Notes under the pieces: model-generated
Database searches by the model: none
Told to the model about the DNA's origin: nothing
Seen by the model: only the letters and a program-made list of their open reading frames with translations
Source: JANXQG01 sp963709175
GTDB taxonomy: Bacteria > Planctomycetota > Planctomycetia > Pirellulales > Thermoguttaceae
Direction: 5' to 3'
Length of the DNA stretch: 64,000 nt
Assembly: GCA_963709175.1 (NCBI GenBank)
Contig: CAVPVK010000007.1
Location: 1,984,001-2,048,000 of the forward strand
Program-made: the position numbers and the translations under genes
Shown here: piece by piece, positions 47,743 to 56,632 of the stretch
How positions within the stretch are numbered: the first letter of the stretch is position 1
How the letters are laid out: each line of letters starts with the position of its first letter

Positions 47743-48717
47743 ATGTCTAGCAGAGCAAGAGTTGTTTGTTTGTTAGCTGCCACTCTGGTAGCAGTGGCCG
47801 TAGCCAGCCCAGCAATGGCTTCTTTAGTAGATGCGTTAACGCTGCTTCAAAGCGGGCAAAATAATTTGACCGACGTTAGCGGGGACCTACTGGTGAATGG
47901 AGCCAATGGCACTTCATCGACAAGCCAACTTGTTACAAAAGGCAGCATCCTGCTTTCCGCCTTTTCGGAGACGCAAATCAATGGCAGCAATTACGGTTTG
48001 CCAACGGAAACGGAGATTTCCGGTGTTGCTGCCCTTCAGGTTTTGAGCGCAACGAATGTTGGCACCGTTGCTAGTCCAGCTTACGCGTACACGTTTGGGC
48101 CCGCGACTAGTGCTGCAGATTTGGCCGTTATAAAAACCGCCGCCCCAGCCCTGTATACCATTATGAACAGTAGTAGTACCTGGAGTGCCGGGACAATGAT
48201 GGCCGTGTATGATAACTCGACTGCCTTTCTGTACCAGACCACGAACCCCACTCTCACACAAAGCATCAACAGCGCGACCAGCGGCACTGAAATATGGCAG
48301 TTCGGCTATACTGGGCCCACGAACGTTAGTGGGGAGGCTACGGCCAACACTGGCGAGGGGTGGATAGCAGGCGGCTTCGGTAGTAATAATTTTGCGCAGG
48401 TTGGAAATGGGAATATTTCGCTTGCTGTGAATTTTGACCTGTCACTGCTCGCTAACAATTCCGGTCTCAATATCGCCTCTAATCAAACAACACAAACTGC
48501 CGTGGCTGCCGGCATGGGGACTGGGGTTTCTAACGTGATCGCACTCGCTGGTGGATCCACTATAGGTGCCAAATTCCCTAAGTCGCCGTGGCCAGCCGCT
48601 GATACTGGCACAACCGCAAGAATTGACGTGGCTCCCGAGCCGGCAAGCCTTTTGGTCTGGCTTGGTGGCTGCTTAGTTGGAGGGGTTTTGCTTCGCCGTC
48701 GTGTTCGCCGGCCGTAA
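47743..48717 (+). CDS. PEP-CTERM sorting domain protein, paralogue 1
   Basis: A 324-residue exported protein. The start at ATG 47743 has GGAG nine bases upstream; an in-frame ATG at 47728 is less favoured. The signal peptide is VVCLLAATLVAVAVASPAMA. The mature part (TFGPATSAADLAVIKTAAPA, WSAGTMMAVYDNSTAFLYQ, IWQFGYTGP) aligns with the two PEP-CTERM genes downstream. The C-terminus APEPASLLVWLGGCLVGGVL followed by RRRVRRP is a typical PEP-CTERM tripartite signal, cut and anchored or released by an exosortase. No exosortase is in the window. A strong terminator follows. Confidence 0.88.
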   Translation: MSSRARVVCLLAATLVAVAVASPAMASLVDALTLLQSGQNNLTDVSGDLLVNGANGTSSTSQLVTKGSILLSAFSETQINGSNYGLPTETEISGVAALQVLSATNVGTVASPAYAYTFGPATSAADLAVIKTAAPALYTIMNSSSTWSAGTMMAVYDNSTAFLYQTTNPTLTQSINSATSGTEIWQFGYTGPTNVSGEATANTGEGWIAGGFGSNNFAQVGNGNISLAVNFDLSLLANNSGLNIASNQTTQTAVAAGMGTGVSNVIALAGGSTIGAKFPKSPWPAADTGTTARIDVAPEPASLLVWLGGCLVGGVLLRRRVRRP

Positions 48718-48752
48718 TATACTGATCTTGGTTGATTGTGTCGGATCATTGA

Positions 48753-48792
48753 GGGGCCTCAAACCCGGTATAGGGTTTGAGGCCCCTTTTTT
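48753..48792 (+). terminator. Rho-independent terminator
   Basis: GGGGCCTCAAACCC, a five-base loop and its perfect reverse complement are followed by six T residues. It lies 36 bases after the first PEP-CTERM gene stop. Confidence 0.92.
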
Positions 48793-48816
48793 GCGGAACC
48801 AAGGGACCGCGATTGG

Positions 48817-49000
48817 GGCAGCGTCCCAAAACGGTGTTTTTGAGGCGAGAGCAGGTTTACTCTTGGAATTCGGCAAATTTTGGGTAAGATGCGGGATTGC
48901 CGACAATTCCGTGCCAGGAGCGAGGTTGTCCAAACACGGAACCCCGCCAAACTCGACGTAAGAAGTGTCAAGTTCAGGAGTTGCGATCTGAGACGGTGCC
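48817..49000 (+). repeat. Dispersed 185-bp repeat, copy B
   Basis: Near-identical, in inverted orientation, to 29126-29311. It starts 25 bases after the terminator of the PEP-CTERM gene. In one direction it can be read as GVFEARAGLLLEFGKFWV, but no start or known family supports a gene. Confidence 0.75.
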
Positions 49001-49097
49001 GCGATTGGTCCGCTGGCGCACGAGCAAAGTCTTGTCGTTTTGCTATTTAAGGCTACGATACAGTCTAAGTCGTTGAAATCAGCACAACCTCGTCCGG

Positions 49098-50130
49098 TTG
49101 GCAAGTACTATGGGATCTGCTTGGCCGTTCTTATCGATGATACTTGCTCAACAATTGGGGCCGCAACGGCTGTCGCGACGCCCCGAACCCGAGCAGGTAA
49201 CGGCAGGCGCCGACAACGTCGTGCAATATGACCAAGTCATGGCGACCAAGCTGGTACTTGCCTACGGCGTCGGCTTGGAATTAGTGTATCGTGCCCTCCC
49301 CGGTATCAAGGGGACCAGCGCCGTTGATTTGGCCTGCGGTCCTGGACATTACACACTCTGTCTGTGCCAGTACTTGGGCATCCACAAAATAACAGGCATT
49401 GACCTCGCGCCGCGAATGGTCGCAGTTGCCAACAGAGAACAGCGAGTCACGCGGATTGCAGGGCTCTGCGAGCTTTTGCGAGGGTGATGTCACCCGCCTG
49501 GACAACTTGCCGTCCGACGAATTCGGATTGGCCAGTTTCACCGATGCCGCGCATCATATGCCCAACTTGGGGATTGTGGCATCGGTCTTGCAAGAGATGG
49601 ACCGGATCACGAAGCCGGACGGCTTGGTGATGGCCATGGATCTGGTCCGCCTGCGAACCGCGAAGCTCACGGAGCGGTATGTTGAGACGTTGGGACGCGA
49701 ATACGTGGAGCAAGGGTTGCCGAGGTTTCTGGACGATTTTCACAATTCAATGTACGCGGCCTGGACTGCTGAGGAGTTTTTCTCCACCATCCCTAAGGAC
49801 TCTCGCCGATTCTGGTGTCACATTGTTCCGCGTGGGCTCCCCACTATCCAAGTGATTCTCGGCCTTCCCGTGGGCCGAAAAGAACCGTTGGTCCGTTCGG
49901 GGTTTCCGTGGCTGCCTCACGAGAACCCCGTGCCAGAAAACATGCGTGCTGAATGGCGATTGCTACGTATGTCGCTGTGGTTCGCCTCGCGGCGGTTTGT
50001 GCGACCTGGCGAAGGTCGCCAGGAACGCATTTCCGTAGCTTTGAACGCTAGCGAAGCTGTTTGGTGCCCAGCAGACCACTGTCACTGTTCGCCATCGGCC
50101 CCGACAGTAGGCCATGGCTCCCTCTTTTGA
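49098..50130 (+). pseudogene. Class I SAM-dependent methyltransferase, one frameshift
   Basis: The first part reads VQYDQVMATKLVLAYGVGLE, then motif I VDLACGPGHYTLCLCQYLG and KITGIDLAPRMVAVANRE. Around 49450 the frame changes and continues with ASFCEGDVTRLDNLPSDEFG, LASFTDAAHHMPNLGIVAS, LQEMDRITKPDGLVMAMDL and TAEEFFSTIPKDSRRFWCHI. Together they form a complete methyltransferase of about 310 residues with an Asp in the motif II position. The start is uncertain. The substrate is unknown. Confidence 0.65.
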
Positions 50131-50265
50131 ATGGTCACTTGCCGTTACTCCTGCCGGCCTCTCGTACACCGGCACAGAGAGAGTGATAGCAGCCCGTTCG
50201 ACCCGCTAAGGATTTACCAACGTCCGCCCGTTTTGCCTTTTTTTTCGAGTTCATTGACAAAGTGC

Positions 50266-50294
50266 TTGACAAGGCGGCAGAGATCTGGTCTAAT
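50266..50294 (+). promoter_or_regulatory. Promoter of PEP-CTERM gene 2
   Basis: TTGACA (50266-50271), a 17-base spacer and TCTAAT (50289-50294). The same arrangement stands at the same relative place upstream of PEP-CTERM gene 3 (51774-51802), embedded in similar flanks (TCATTGACAAAGTGC, TCATTGGCAAACTGC). Confidence 0.75.
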
Positions 50295-50299
50295 CAGCC

Positions 50300-50430
50300 T
50301 AGGTTCCCAGCGGCGGCACACTGGTAGGCAGTGGCGCTCGGGGAGCTTTAATCTAATATACGAGGCAGCGTCCGTACTTTCGGCGATACAACCCTTATGG
50401 TTGGCTATTTCCGTAAGTGCATTCTTTCCG
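50300..50430 (+). ncRNA. Conserved structured leader RNA, copy 1
   Basis: Downstream of the promoter, this stretch aligns with 51808-51935. A first hairpin pairs GGTTCCCAGCG with CGCTCGGGGAGC around a loop holding CACTGGTAGGCA. A second hairpin pairs CAACC with GGTTG (50389-50403), inside an outer GAGGCA / TGC pairing. The hairpin arms differ from the second copy but keep pairing (covariation), while the loops and the linker TTTCGGCGATACAACC are conserved. This suggests a cis-regulatory RNA. I cannot match it to a known riboswitch class. Confidence 0.6.
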
Positions 50431-50555
50431 TTTTGAGAGGTCCGGAAGTCGGCTGAAGACTTCTTGGACGTCCGTCTGCGCTACTGTCTGTCTGAAAAAG
50501 GGCCTGCGGTCTGTTTTGGCATTTATTGACTGAGATTGGAAAAATCGGACATCCC

Positions 50556-51566
50556 ATGAACAAACACCACATTTGCAGGACCATCGTCGCCAAACGAGCA
50601 ATCGAAGCGGCGGGGGCAATCGGCATTCTATTTCTTTTCGTCATTGTGGCTGATGCCGGAACAATCGACGCTTTGAGCTTGTTTACTGTCGGTCCAAACA
50701 ATTTAACCGACGCTAGCGGGGAATGTCTAATCAATGGCGGGATCGACCCAATCACGGGGAAACCCACCGATGTAGCGCGAGGGAGCATCTTGCTTTCGGC
50801 CTTTGCGGAGACGCAGCTCGATGGCAGCAATTACGGGCCGCCCCAACAAACGCAGCTCGCCGGCGTGGCTGCCCTTGAGTGCTTGAGCGCAACGAATGTT
50901 GGAACGGTTACCGATCCCGTCTACCTGTACAAGTTTGGGCCCGCGACGAGCTCGGCAGATTTGACTGCCATTAAGGGCGTTTCTCAAACAGCATACAATA
51001 TCATGAGCAATCCTAGTTTGTGGAGTGCTGGGACAATGATGGCTGTGTATGATAACGCAACGGCTTTTAAGTACCAAAACGATGCCTTGCTCACAATCGA
51101 CCAGAGTATTGGCAGCGCAAGCAGCGGTACCGAGGTCTGGCAGTTTGGGTATACCGGGCCTCTCAATGGAAGCGGGGAGAGCACTGCTGCGGTTGGTCAG
51201 GGTTGGACAGCAGATGGTTTAACCACTAATAATTTTTCGTCCGTGGGAGCGGGGAATATTGATATTGCGGTTAATTTCAGCCTGTCCATGCTTTCAAATA
51301 ATTCCGGTCTCATGATCGCAGCGGATCAGACTACTCCTGTGACGGTCTATAGCGAGATGGGAACTGGTGTGTCTAATATCATTGCCCTAACCGGGGGATC
51401 CACAATAGGAGCTGGCTTCGCGAATTCACCCTGGCCAGCTGCCGACACCGGTACGACTGCAAACCTTGATGTTGTCCCGGAGCCGAGCAGCGTCCTCTTG
51501 CTAGGTACGTTTGTCGGCGTCTTGGCTCTGGTTCGCGCCTGTCCGCGCAGGGGTCGGCCGGGCTGA
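50556..51566 (+). CDS. PEP-CTERM sorting domain protein, paralogue 2
   Basis: A 336-residue exported protein starting MNKHHICRTIVAKRAIEAAG, with signal segment AIGILFLFVIVADAG. The mature region closely follows paralogue 1 (VGPNNLTDASGECLING, YKFGPATSSADLTAIKG, WSAGTMMAVYDNATAFKYQ, VWQFGYTGPLNGSGES). The C-terminal signal is VPEPSSVLLLGTFVGVLALV then RACPRRGRPG. The leader of about 260 bases contains a promoter and a structured element. A secreted matrix or surface role is likely. Confidence 0.88.
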   Translation: MNKHHICRTIVAKRAIEAAGAIGILFLFVIVADAGTIDALSLFTVGPNNLTDASGECLINGGIDPITGKPTDVARGSILLSAFAETQLDGSNYGPPQQTQLAGVAALECLSATNVGTVTDPVYLYKFGPATSSADLTAIKGVSQTAYNIMSNPSLWSAGTMMAVYDNATAFKYQNDALLTIDQSIGSASSGTEVWQFGYTGPLNGSGESTAAVGQGWTADGLTTNNFSSVGAGNIDIAVNFSLSMLSNNSGLMIAADQTTPVTVYSEMGTGVSNIIALTGGSTIGAGFANSPWPAADTGTTANLDVVPEPSSVLLLGTFVGVLALVRACPRRGRPG

Positions 51567-51773
51567 GATGCTTGCGGCCGCGGGAGAATCATTGGGTAGG
51601 GTATTGAGACCAGCGGTGGTCCCTCCGACGCATTCGGCTGCCAGCGTGGCGGTTGAAATCTGTTCTACCGAGGCGATTACGAAAGTCAGCGCCCATCGTA
51701 ACGCGCCGATGGCTATGGTCACCGCCACATCTCAACTATTTTGCCTATTTCTTCAAATTCATTGGCAAACTGC

Positions 51774-51802
51774 TTGACAAAACAGTAGCGGTCTGCTTTA
51801 AT
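51774..51802 (+). promoter_or_regulatory. Promoter of PEP-CTERM gene 3
   Basis: TTGACA (51774-51779), a 17-base spacer and TTTAAT (51797-51802). The spacer sequence differs from that of gene 2, while the boxes and position are kept. Upstream 51567-51756 holds no gene I can support. Confidence 0.75.
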
Positions 51803-51807
51803 GAGAG

Positions 51808-51935
51808 TAGTTCGTTGACGGGAGCTCACTGGCAGGCAATGTCGCTCCCAACGAACTTTCATCCAAATTACGAGGCAGCGTTCGCATTTTCGGCGATACA
51901 ACCCCGGCGGGTTGGCTATTCCCGTAAGTGCCTTC
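51808..51935 (+). ncRNA. Conserved structured leader RNA, copy 2
   Basis: A strong hairpin pairs AGTTCGTT (51809-51816) with AACGAACT (51850-51857) and GGGAGC with GCTCCC, with the loop CACTGGCAGGCA. A second hairpin CAACCC-CGGC-GGGTTG (51899-51914) lies within outer GAGGCA / TGCCTTC pairing. It is the counterpart of 50300-50430; the distance to the start codon of gene 3 is about 180 bases. Confidence 0.62.
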
Positions 51936-52112
51936 TTTCAGCTTGGAGCACGCTCACCAGTCGATTGACTGATCTGGGTTTTCGTTCCGTCCGGCCCGTG
52001 CCGGAATAAGCTGCCGCACGATATCTGCACCATCCGGCCGAAGTTTTCCCCAAGGATTGATGCATTTATCTTTTGTATTGAAGTTACAAGCTTGGAAAAA
52101 CGAGGTCACCTC

Positions 52113-53075
52113 ATGAACGAGCACAATATTCGCAAGTTAAGTGTTATGAAACGAGCATTGGCAATCGCTTGGGCGTTTGGCGTCCTGCTTTTTGTCGTCG
52201 GGCCGGCTCACGCCGGAACGCTCGACGTCTTAAACGCATTCACGCTCGGCCCGAACACCGTCAGCGACAATAGCGGCGATGAGTTGATCAACGGGGCCAA
52301 CGGCACCACCGCCGGCAGCACAATAGTTCAGCCGGGGAGCATCCTCCTGGCCACCTTTGGGATGAATTCGATCACGAATGCTGCGGGCATCAACGGCATT
52401 GGCACCGGTACGGGCTATACGCAGCTCAACGGCCTGATCGCCGTCCAATGTTTGAGCGAAACGTCAAGCAACGGCGGATTCAGCGCAACGTTCGGGCCCG
52501 CGACCAGCCAGGCGGACTTGGCTGCCATCGGCGCCGTCTCTCCCAGCGCCAGCGCCGCGATCGCGGGCTGGGCCTCGGGGACCATGGTGGGTGTATACGA
52601 TGTAGGCCAGGGCACGGCGACGAACTACTCCCGCAGCAAAGGAACCCTTGACGCCGACATCCTCACCGCAATCAGCGGGACCGAGCTCTGGCAGTTTGGC
52701 TTTACGGGGTCGGGCGGCAATGCTGCACTTGGCGAGGGATGGGCGGCAACGGTTGCCAGCAATGACATTAGCGTAGTCGGCGCTACACCGTCGCCGGCGA
52801 ATGCCGGGGTGGTCAATTTCTCACTGAACCAAACCGCCGTCACCCCATTTAGCAACATGTTGGGGGTTGAACCCTCGGTAGTTGATTCGGCGGTTAAAGT
52901 GGCCCTGAACGGTTCATCAAATCTACTGGGAACAGGAGGTCAGACGACTGATTTCCAGGCGTTCGACAATTCCAACGTCACATTGAACGTCGTGCCCGAG
53001 CCGTCGAGCTTTGCGCTGTTGGCTGCGGTGTTTGGGGCGCTGGCCGTAGTGGGGCGGCGGAGAACGAGGGCTTAG
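52113..53075 (+). CDS. PEP-CTERM sorting domain protein, paralogue 3
   Basis: A 320-residue exported protein with start ATG 52113 (MNEHNIRKLSVMKRALAIAW) behind an ACGAGG ribosome site. The signal segment is AIAWAFGVLLFVVGPAHAG. The mature part is shorter and more diverged than paralogues 1 and 2 but keeps SATFGPATSQADLAAIGAVS, WASGTMVGVYD and LWQFGFTGSGG. The C-terminus is VPEPSSFALLAAVFGALAVV then GRRRTRA, a clear PEP-CTERM signal. It shares promoter and leader type with paralogue 2, suggesting co-regulation. Confidence 0.88.
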   Translation: MNEHNIRKLSVMKRALAIAWAFGVLLFVVGPAHAGTLDVLNAFTLGPNTVSDNSGDELINGANGTTAGSTIVQPGSILLATFGMNSITNAAGINGIGTGTGYTQLNGLIAVQCLSETSSNGGFSATFGPATSQADLAAIGAVSPSASAAIAGWASGTMVGVYDVGQGTATNYSRSKGTLDADILTAISGTELWQFGFTGSGGNAALGEGWAATVASNDISVVGATPSPANAGVVNFSLNQTAVTPFSNMLGVEPSVVDSAVKVALNGSSNLLGTGGQTTDFQAFDNSNVTLNVVPEPSSFALLAAVFGALAVVGRRRTRA

Positions 53076-53425
53076 GTCTTGGGGCCTAGGTCTTGGGGCT
53101 TCGGTGGTGGGCGCGGGAGGAATGCCCCGGCTCGCCTTGGGTGGATCTTTACGCTCCCTGCTACCGCCAGCGGCGAGCAACGGGAACAGCCGGTCTCAGG
53201 TCTTGTATCCGGTCGAGGACAGTCGCCTTCCTGAGTGCGGCGGGACTAGCGCTAATCATAATTTGTCAGGTGATTTGTCAGCGTTCCCTGGTTGGCATCT
53301 TGATCGCGACCGGCGCCTAAACTAAAATCAGGGCCGTTGCATCGATCAATCGTGCAATCGGTTACGTTGCGCCGAAGAAAACCGTTTTGTGCAAGGGCAA
53401 GGGGCGGAAAGGAAAAAACAGGAGC

Positions 53426-53644
53426 ATGAGACAATTCACAGCCATATTGCATCGCGGCGAACCGGAAGAAGGCGGTTATTGGGCGACGTGCTTGGAAGTC
53501 CCCGGCGCGAACGGACAAGGCGAGACCAAGGAGGAATGTCTTAGCAACCTCAAGGAGGCCATCCAATTCCTATTGGACACCGAACGCGCCGAGATTTTTC
53601 GGCTCGATCCGCAGGCGGAGGCGACGGAACTGGTGCTGGCATGA
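53426..53644 (+). CDS. hicB: HicB family antitoxin
   Basis: A 72-residue protein with a partial RNase H-like fold typical of HicB: QFTAILHRGEPEEGGYWATC, EVPGANGQGETKEECLSNLK and EAIQFLLDTERAEI. The ATG at 53426 has AGGAG six bases upstream; an earlier in-frame ATG at 53387 gives an unlikely Lys-rich tail. The stop overlaps the next start by four bases (ATGA). It neutralises the HicA toxin encoded next and normally represses the operon. About 350 bases upstream hold only GGTCTTGGGG-type repeats (53081-53102). Confidence 0.85.
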   Translation: MRQFTAILHRGEPEEGGYWATCLEVPGANGQGETKEECLSNLKEAIQFLLDTERAEIFRLDPQAEATELVLA

Positions 53645-53835
53645 AACGACGGGCACTGCTCGCCCATTTACAGGAGCACGGCTGCGCGCCGGTTCGCGAA
53701 GGTGGCAGCCACTCGATATGGAGCAACCCGCAGACGGGGCGCAAGGAAGCTATTCCGCGCCACAATGAAATCAAGAAAGCTCTGGGACTTTCCATCTGCC
53801 GCAACCTCTTCGTGCCGGCCCCACCGGGCAACTGA
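53641..53835 (+). CDS. hicA: HicA family mRNA interferase toxin
   Basis: A 64-residue double-stranded RNA-binding-fold toxin: MKRRALLAHLQEHGCAPVRE, GGSHSIWSNPQTGRKEAIPR (with the catalytic His in GGSHSIW) and HNEIKKALGLSICRNL. Members cut mRNA. It overlaps hicB by four bases, with antitoxin first, which is the less common but known gene order. The length and the catalytic His are intact, so the pair looks functional. Confidence 0.85.
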   Translation: MKRRALLAHLQEHGCAPVREGGSHSIWSNPQTGRKEAIPRHNEIKKALGLSICRNLFVPAPPGN

Positions 53836-53935
53836 CGGCCCGCGGAAAAGGGGCATCATTGATATTGTTCTCGCGACGGCCGACGGCCGCGCATACCTGC
53901 GACAAAGTCGACAAGAGGCGCCAAAACGAATATCC

Positions 53936-54135
53936 ATGGTACGCCTTGGCCAAGGCGCAGGAATCGAGGAAGTAACGGGGCATCAGAAGCGGTCGTCGCG
54001 CTCGCGGGCGAAATCGTCGGCCAGCGATCCGGGAATCTTGGCGAGTGCCTGTTGGACCAGCCCCAGCGTGATCGTGGGATCCGCCTCGGCGGCGATGAGC
54101 GGCAGGTAGCCCTCGTCGGAATCCTCGTCGGCGAA
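53936..54135 (-). pseudogene. VapBC-type toxin-antitoxin remnant
   Basis: On the minus strand an antitoxin end (EDSDEGYLPLIAAEADPTI, TLGLVQQALAKIPGSLADDF) stops at a TGATG overlap with the start of a PIN-domain toxin (MPRYFLDSCALAKAYHG). The toxin breaks off after 17 residues, keeping only its first catalytic Asp. The antitoxin lacks its N-terminus, replaced by GAAAGGAAAATGGGCGAAAG-type repeat sequence. Confidence 0.5.
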
Positions 54136-54201
54136 TGCTTGGGGCAGAAAGGAAAATGGGCGAAAGGAAGATGCAGAACCTAAGACTCATGCCGAGCTGC
54201 G

Positions 54202-54839
54202 TCAGGCATTGCCCCCGAAAAACGCCTTGAGCTTCTCGCGAATCCGATGGCAGCGCTGCCAGACAGTCGCCTGCGATACCTTCCCGTCGCCCTCCTCGGG
54301 CTGTCCCAATAAATGCTCTTCCAGGAACTCCTGCTCGCCAGCAGTGAGCGTCGTGGCGAAGTCGTCGATCATGGCAGCGACTTGCCAATCGGAAACGGCC
54401 GTTCCACTGCGGTCGGGGCAGGGACAAGCGGCTTCCTGCGTGCGGCGGCGATACTCGGCCCGGAAGTATCGCATGACTTCAATCCGGGCCAAGCCGTCAA
54501 GAAGCCCGTCAAACGGGTGTGCCGCGCGGGGTCGAAGCGGTTCAGCAGTTCGCCATCGTCGCGGACCAAGGCGTACCAGACACGAGCGGCGATCTCGTCA
54601 ATGCGGCTGAGATCGGCTCCGCCCGATCCCAACATCCCCCGGATGGCCGTGCAGAGCGGATCGTGAAAGCGGCCGTAAAGCTCTTCCCAGGCCAACACTT
54701 CGCCCTTCACGCAACGTTTGGCCAGTCGCTGATCAGCCTGCGGATCGCTCACCGCCTCCGCATCGTCCGGCTCGAACTCCGACCAGTCCGGGGCAACCGC
54801 CAGAGAGCGGGATTCGGCTTTTTTCTTACGTGCTCTCAT
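54202..54839 (-). pseudogene. ECF-like RNA polymerase sigma factor, frameshifted
   Basis: Minus strand, start at 54839 (MRARKKKAESRSLAVAPD). The region-2-like part reads CVKGEVLAWEELYGRFHDPL and EIAARVWYALVRDDGELLNR. Near 54490 the frame shifts and continues RIEVMRYFRAEYRRRTQEA, ending with a region-4-like helix-turn-helix (LTAGEQEFLEEHLLGQPEEG, VSQATVWQRCHRIREKLK). Joined, the length (about 210 residues) suits a planctomycete ECF-like sigma factor. The region 54840-55300 contains only GGTCTC/AAGACC-type repeats. Confidence 0.6.
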
Positions 54840-55300
54840 GGGGTATGCGAATTAGGTCTCAGGAGTTGGGACTTGGCACGGAAGGTGACATGCGAAAAAA
54901 TCGCCGTTTCATACCCGAGACCCCGATGCATAGGCGCGCACAGGTCAACCCCGCCAGCGTCACGCACGATTCCTAGGCACTTTCAGTTAATCATTCGTGT
55001 GTCCGATTGTCAAGTCAATAGCACGAAAAAATTGTCCGCCCAAGAAGAATACCTCTCAAGACCCAAGATCTGAGACCAAGACCTGGCCTGCCACGTGCCG
55101 CCGGCAATCTGCACATAACGAAGCCTATACGAGAGAAGCTACCCCCAATCTAGGAAGTTCAACCAACTCCCTCTGCAATTGGCCGCAATACCAAGGGCGC
55201 CGGGAACGTGAAGGCCCATTCCCTACGCAACTCTCTTTGACCATGTTCGATTCCTCCCGCTACGACGCGATGCGGAGTTGACGTTTTTTTCCCTAAATGC

Positions 55301-55329
55301 TTGCCGTAAAAGCAATTCCGTGCTATACT
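55301..55329 (+). promoter_or_regulatory. Promoter of LuxR-type regulator 1
   Basis: TTGCCG (55301-55306), a 17-base spacer and TATACT (55324-55329), following a T7 run. The leader to the start codon at 55630 is about 295 bases and holds no clear gene. Confidence 0.6.
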
Positions 55330-55629
55330 GAGTCCACGAGGTTGCGAGGTCTAGGCAACAGGCAGAGGCAAGGCCGACTTTTCTGAATTGAATTACCACG
55401 GGCTCAGGCGTTAACGGTGACGAAGTTGTCGTCTTCCCGCGCACTGCGAATGCTCCGGCAACAACGTTGATCGACACCAAGGGCAGTGCGGAGATCTGAC
55501 CTCTTATGGTCTGCAATGGGCTCTCCCGCATCGGTCGATCTTCTCTACACCGGGGCCGCATGCCGCACAGGGGAAGAACGTCGCTCCTCACGCGCGCTTC
55601 GGTCCATCGGGCAGCGCGAGCGAGAGAAC

Positions 55630-56334
55630 ATGAAAACGGCGATCGCCTTTCCGATTCGTGTGAAGATCGCGCATCGAAATCGCATCTTCCGCGAATGCCT
55701 GGCAGAAGTATTGGCTGAGGACGATCGATTCGCGGTGACGCAGGTCGACCACACCGAAGACGATTTCCTGGCGGACATCCTGGCCGAGGACCCGCACGTG
55801 GTGCTGATCGACCTCAACCTGCCCGAACAGCTCGCCCTGGAACTGACACGCCGGATTCAGGGGAGAGAGGAGGCGAGTGATTCTCCTCGCGTGATTCTTC
55901 TGTCGCATGCCAGTCCGCACGATGACCTGGTAGATTGCTTTGCCGCCGGCGCGCATGGGTGCGTGCTGGAAGAGTCTTCGCTGGATGACCTCCGCGACGC
56001 GATCGTGCGGGTGGCATCAGGGCAGAACTTCTGTTCCCACGGCCTTGTCCACGCGGTGTTCCATCGCCTGGCCCACAGGATGAAGGAGCCGATCGCTCGC
56101 CCCCAGCGGGACGAGGGAGAATTACTCACGGTGCGGGAGCTGGAGATTGTGGGACTGATTGCTGAGCATCTCAGCAACAAGCAAATCGCCAAGCGGTTGG
56201 CGGTTTCGTTGAACACCGTGAAGAATCACGTGCACAACATCGTTGAGAAGCTCCAGGTGACGGGCCGTTACGAGGCGGTGGACTATGCTCGCCGCCAGCG
56301 CTGGCTTGCGCCGGGGGAAAAGCTGAAACGCTGA
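55630..56334 (+). CDS. LuxR/NarL-type regulator with atypical receiver domain (1)
   Basis: A 234-residue two-domain regulator; the upstream open frame is replaced by ATG 55630 (MKTAIAFPIRVKIAHRNRIF). In the receiver (1-120) the acceptor Asp61 (VVLIDLNLPE) is kept. The acidic pair after strand 1 is replaced (KIAHRNRIFRE) and the strand-5 lysine is missing (GCVLEESS), so normal Mg-dependent phosphorylation is doubtful. The C-terminal helix-turn-helix is intact: LTVRELEIVGLIAEHLSNKQ, IAKRLAVSLNTVKNHVHNI. It stands upstream of the transposon that splits the regulator cluster. Confidence 0.82.
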   Translation: MKTAIAFPIRVKIAHRNRIFRECLAEVLAEDDRFAVTQVDHTEDDFLADILAEDPHVVLIDLNLPEQLALELTRRIQGREEASDSPRVILLSHASPHDDLVDCFAAGAHGCVLEESSLDDLRDAIVRVASGQNFCSHGLVHAVFHRLAHRMKEPIARPQRDEGELLTVRELEIVGLIAEHLSNKQIAKRLAVSLNTVKNHVHNIVEKLQVTGRYEAVDYARRQRWLAPGEKLKR

Positions 56335-56390
56335 AACACGGAAAGTGCGGCGAGGTCTTGGGTCTTACCGCCACCTAGTGCTCGTATATT

Positions 56391-56451
56391 TGCTAAGGCC
56401 CGGAATCTGTGAGGCGCAGAAGCTCTCTCAGTCTTTGAATTTGTGAGAGAT
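56391..56451 (+). repeat. Left transposon end with two subterminal transposase sites
   Basis: After the terminal TGCTAAGGCCC come two similar direct repeats, GGAATCTGTGAGGCGC (56402-56417) and TGAATTTGTGAGAGAT (56436-56451), spaced 34 bases start to start. They match the inverted pair at the right end and are probably transposase binding sites. Confidence 0.7.
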
Positions 56452-56632
56452 AACCCCGCCGCCTGGGCAGCCGCCCGCCCTAAAAACCCTGCCGCAAGAA
56501 TGCGAAAATAGGACCCCGCCCTCCTGTGCGCGCGCCGCGGTCGCTTCACAACATCTTTGGGGTAAAAACAGGGGGCGTGTGGATCTGGCGATCGCGACAC
56601 GCCCCCCGCAACAAAACTATGCTTCTACGATC

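Noticed and set aside
50300..50430. Leader as a c-di-GMP (GEMM) riboswitch
   Set aside because: The conserved GEMM core and tetraloop-receptor elements are not present; the fold is different.
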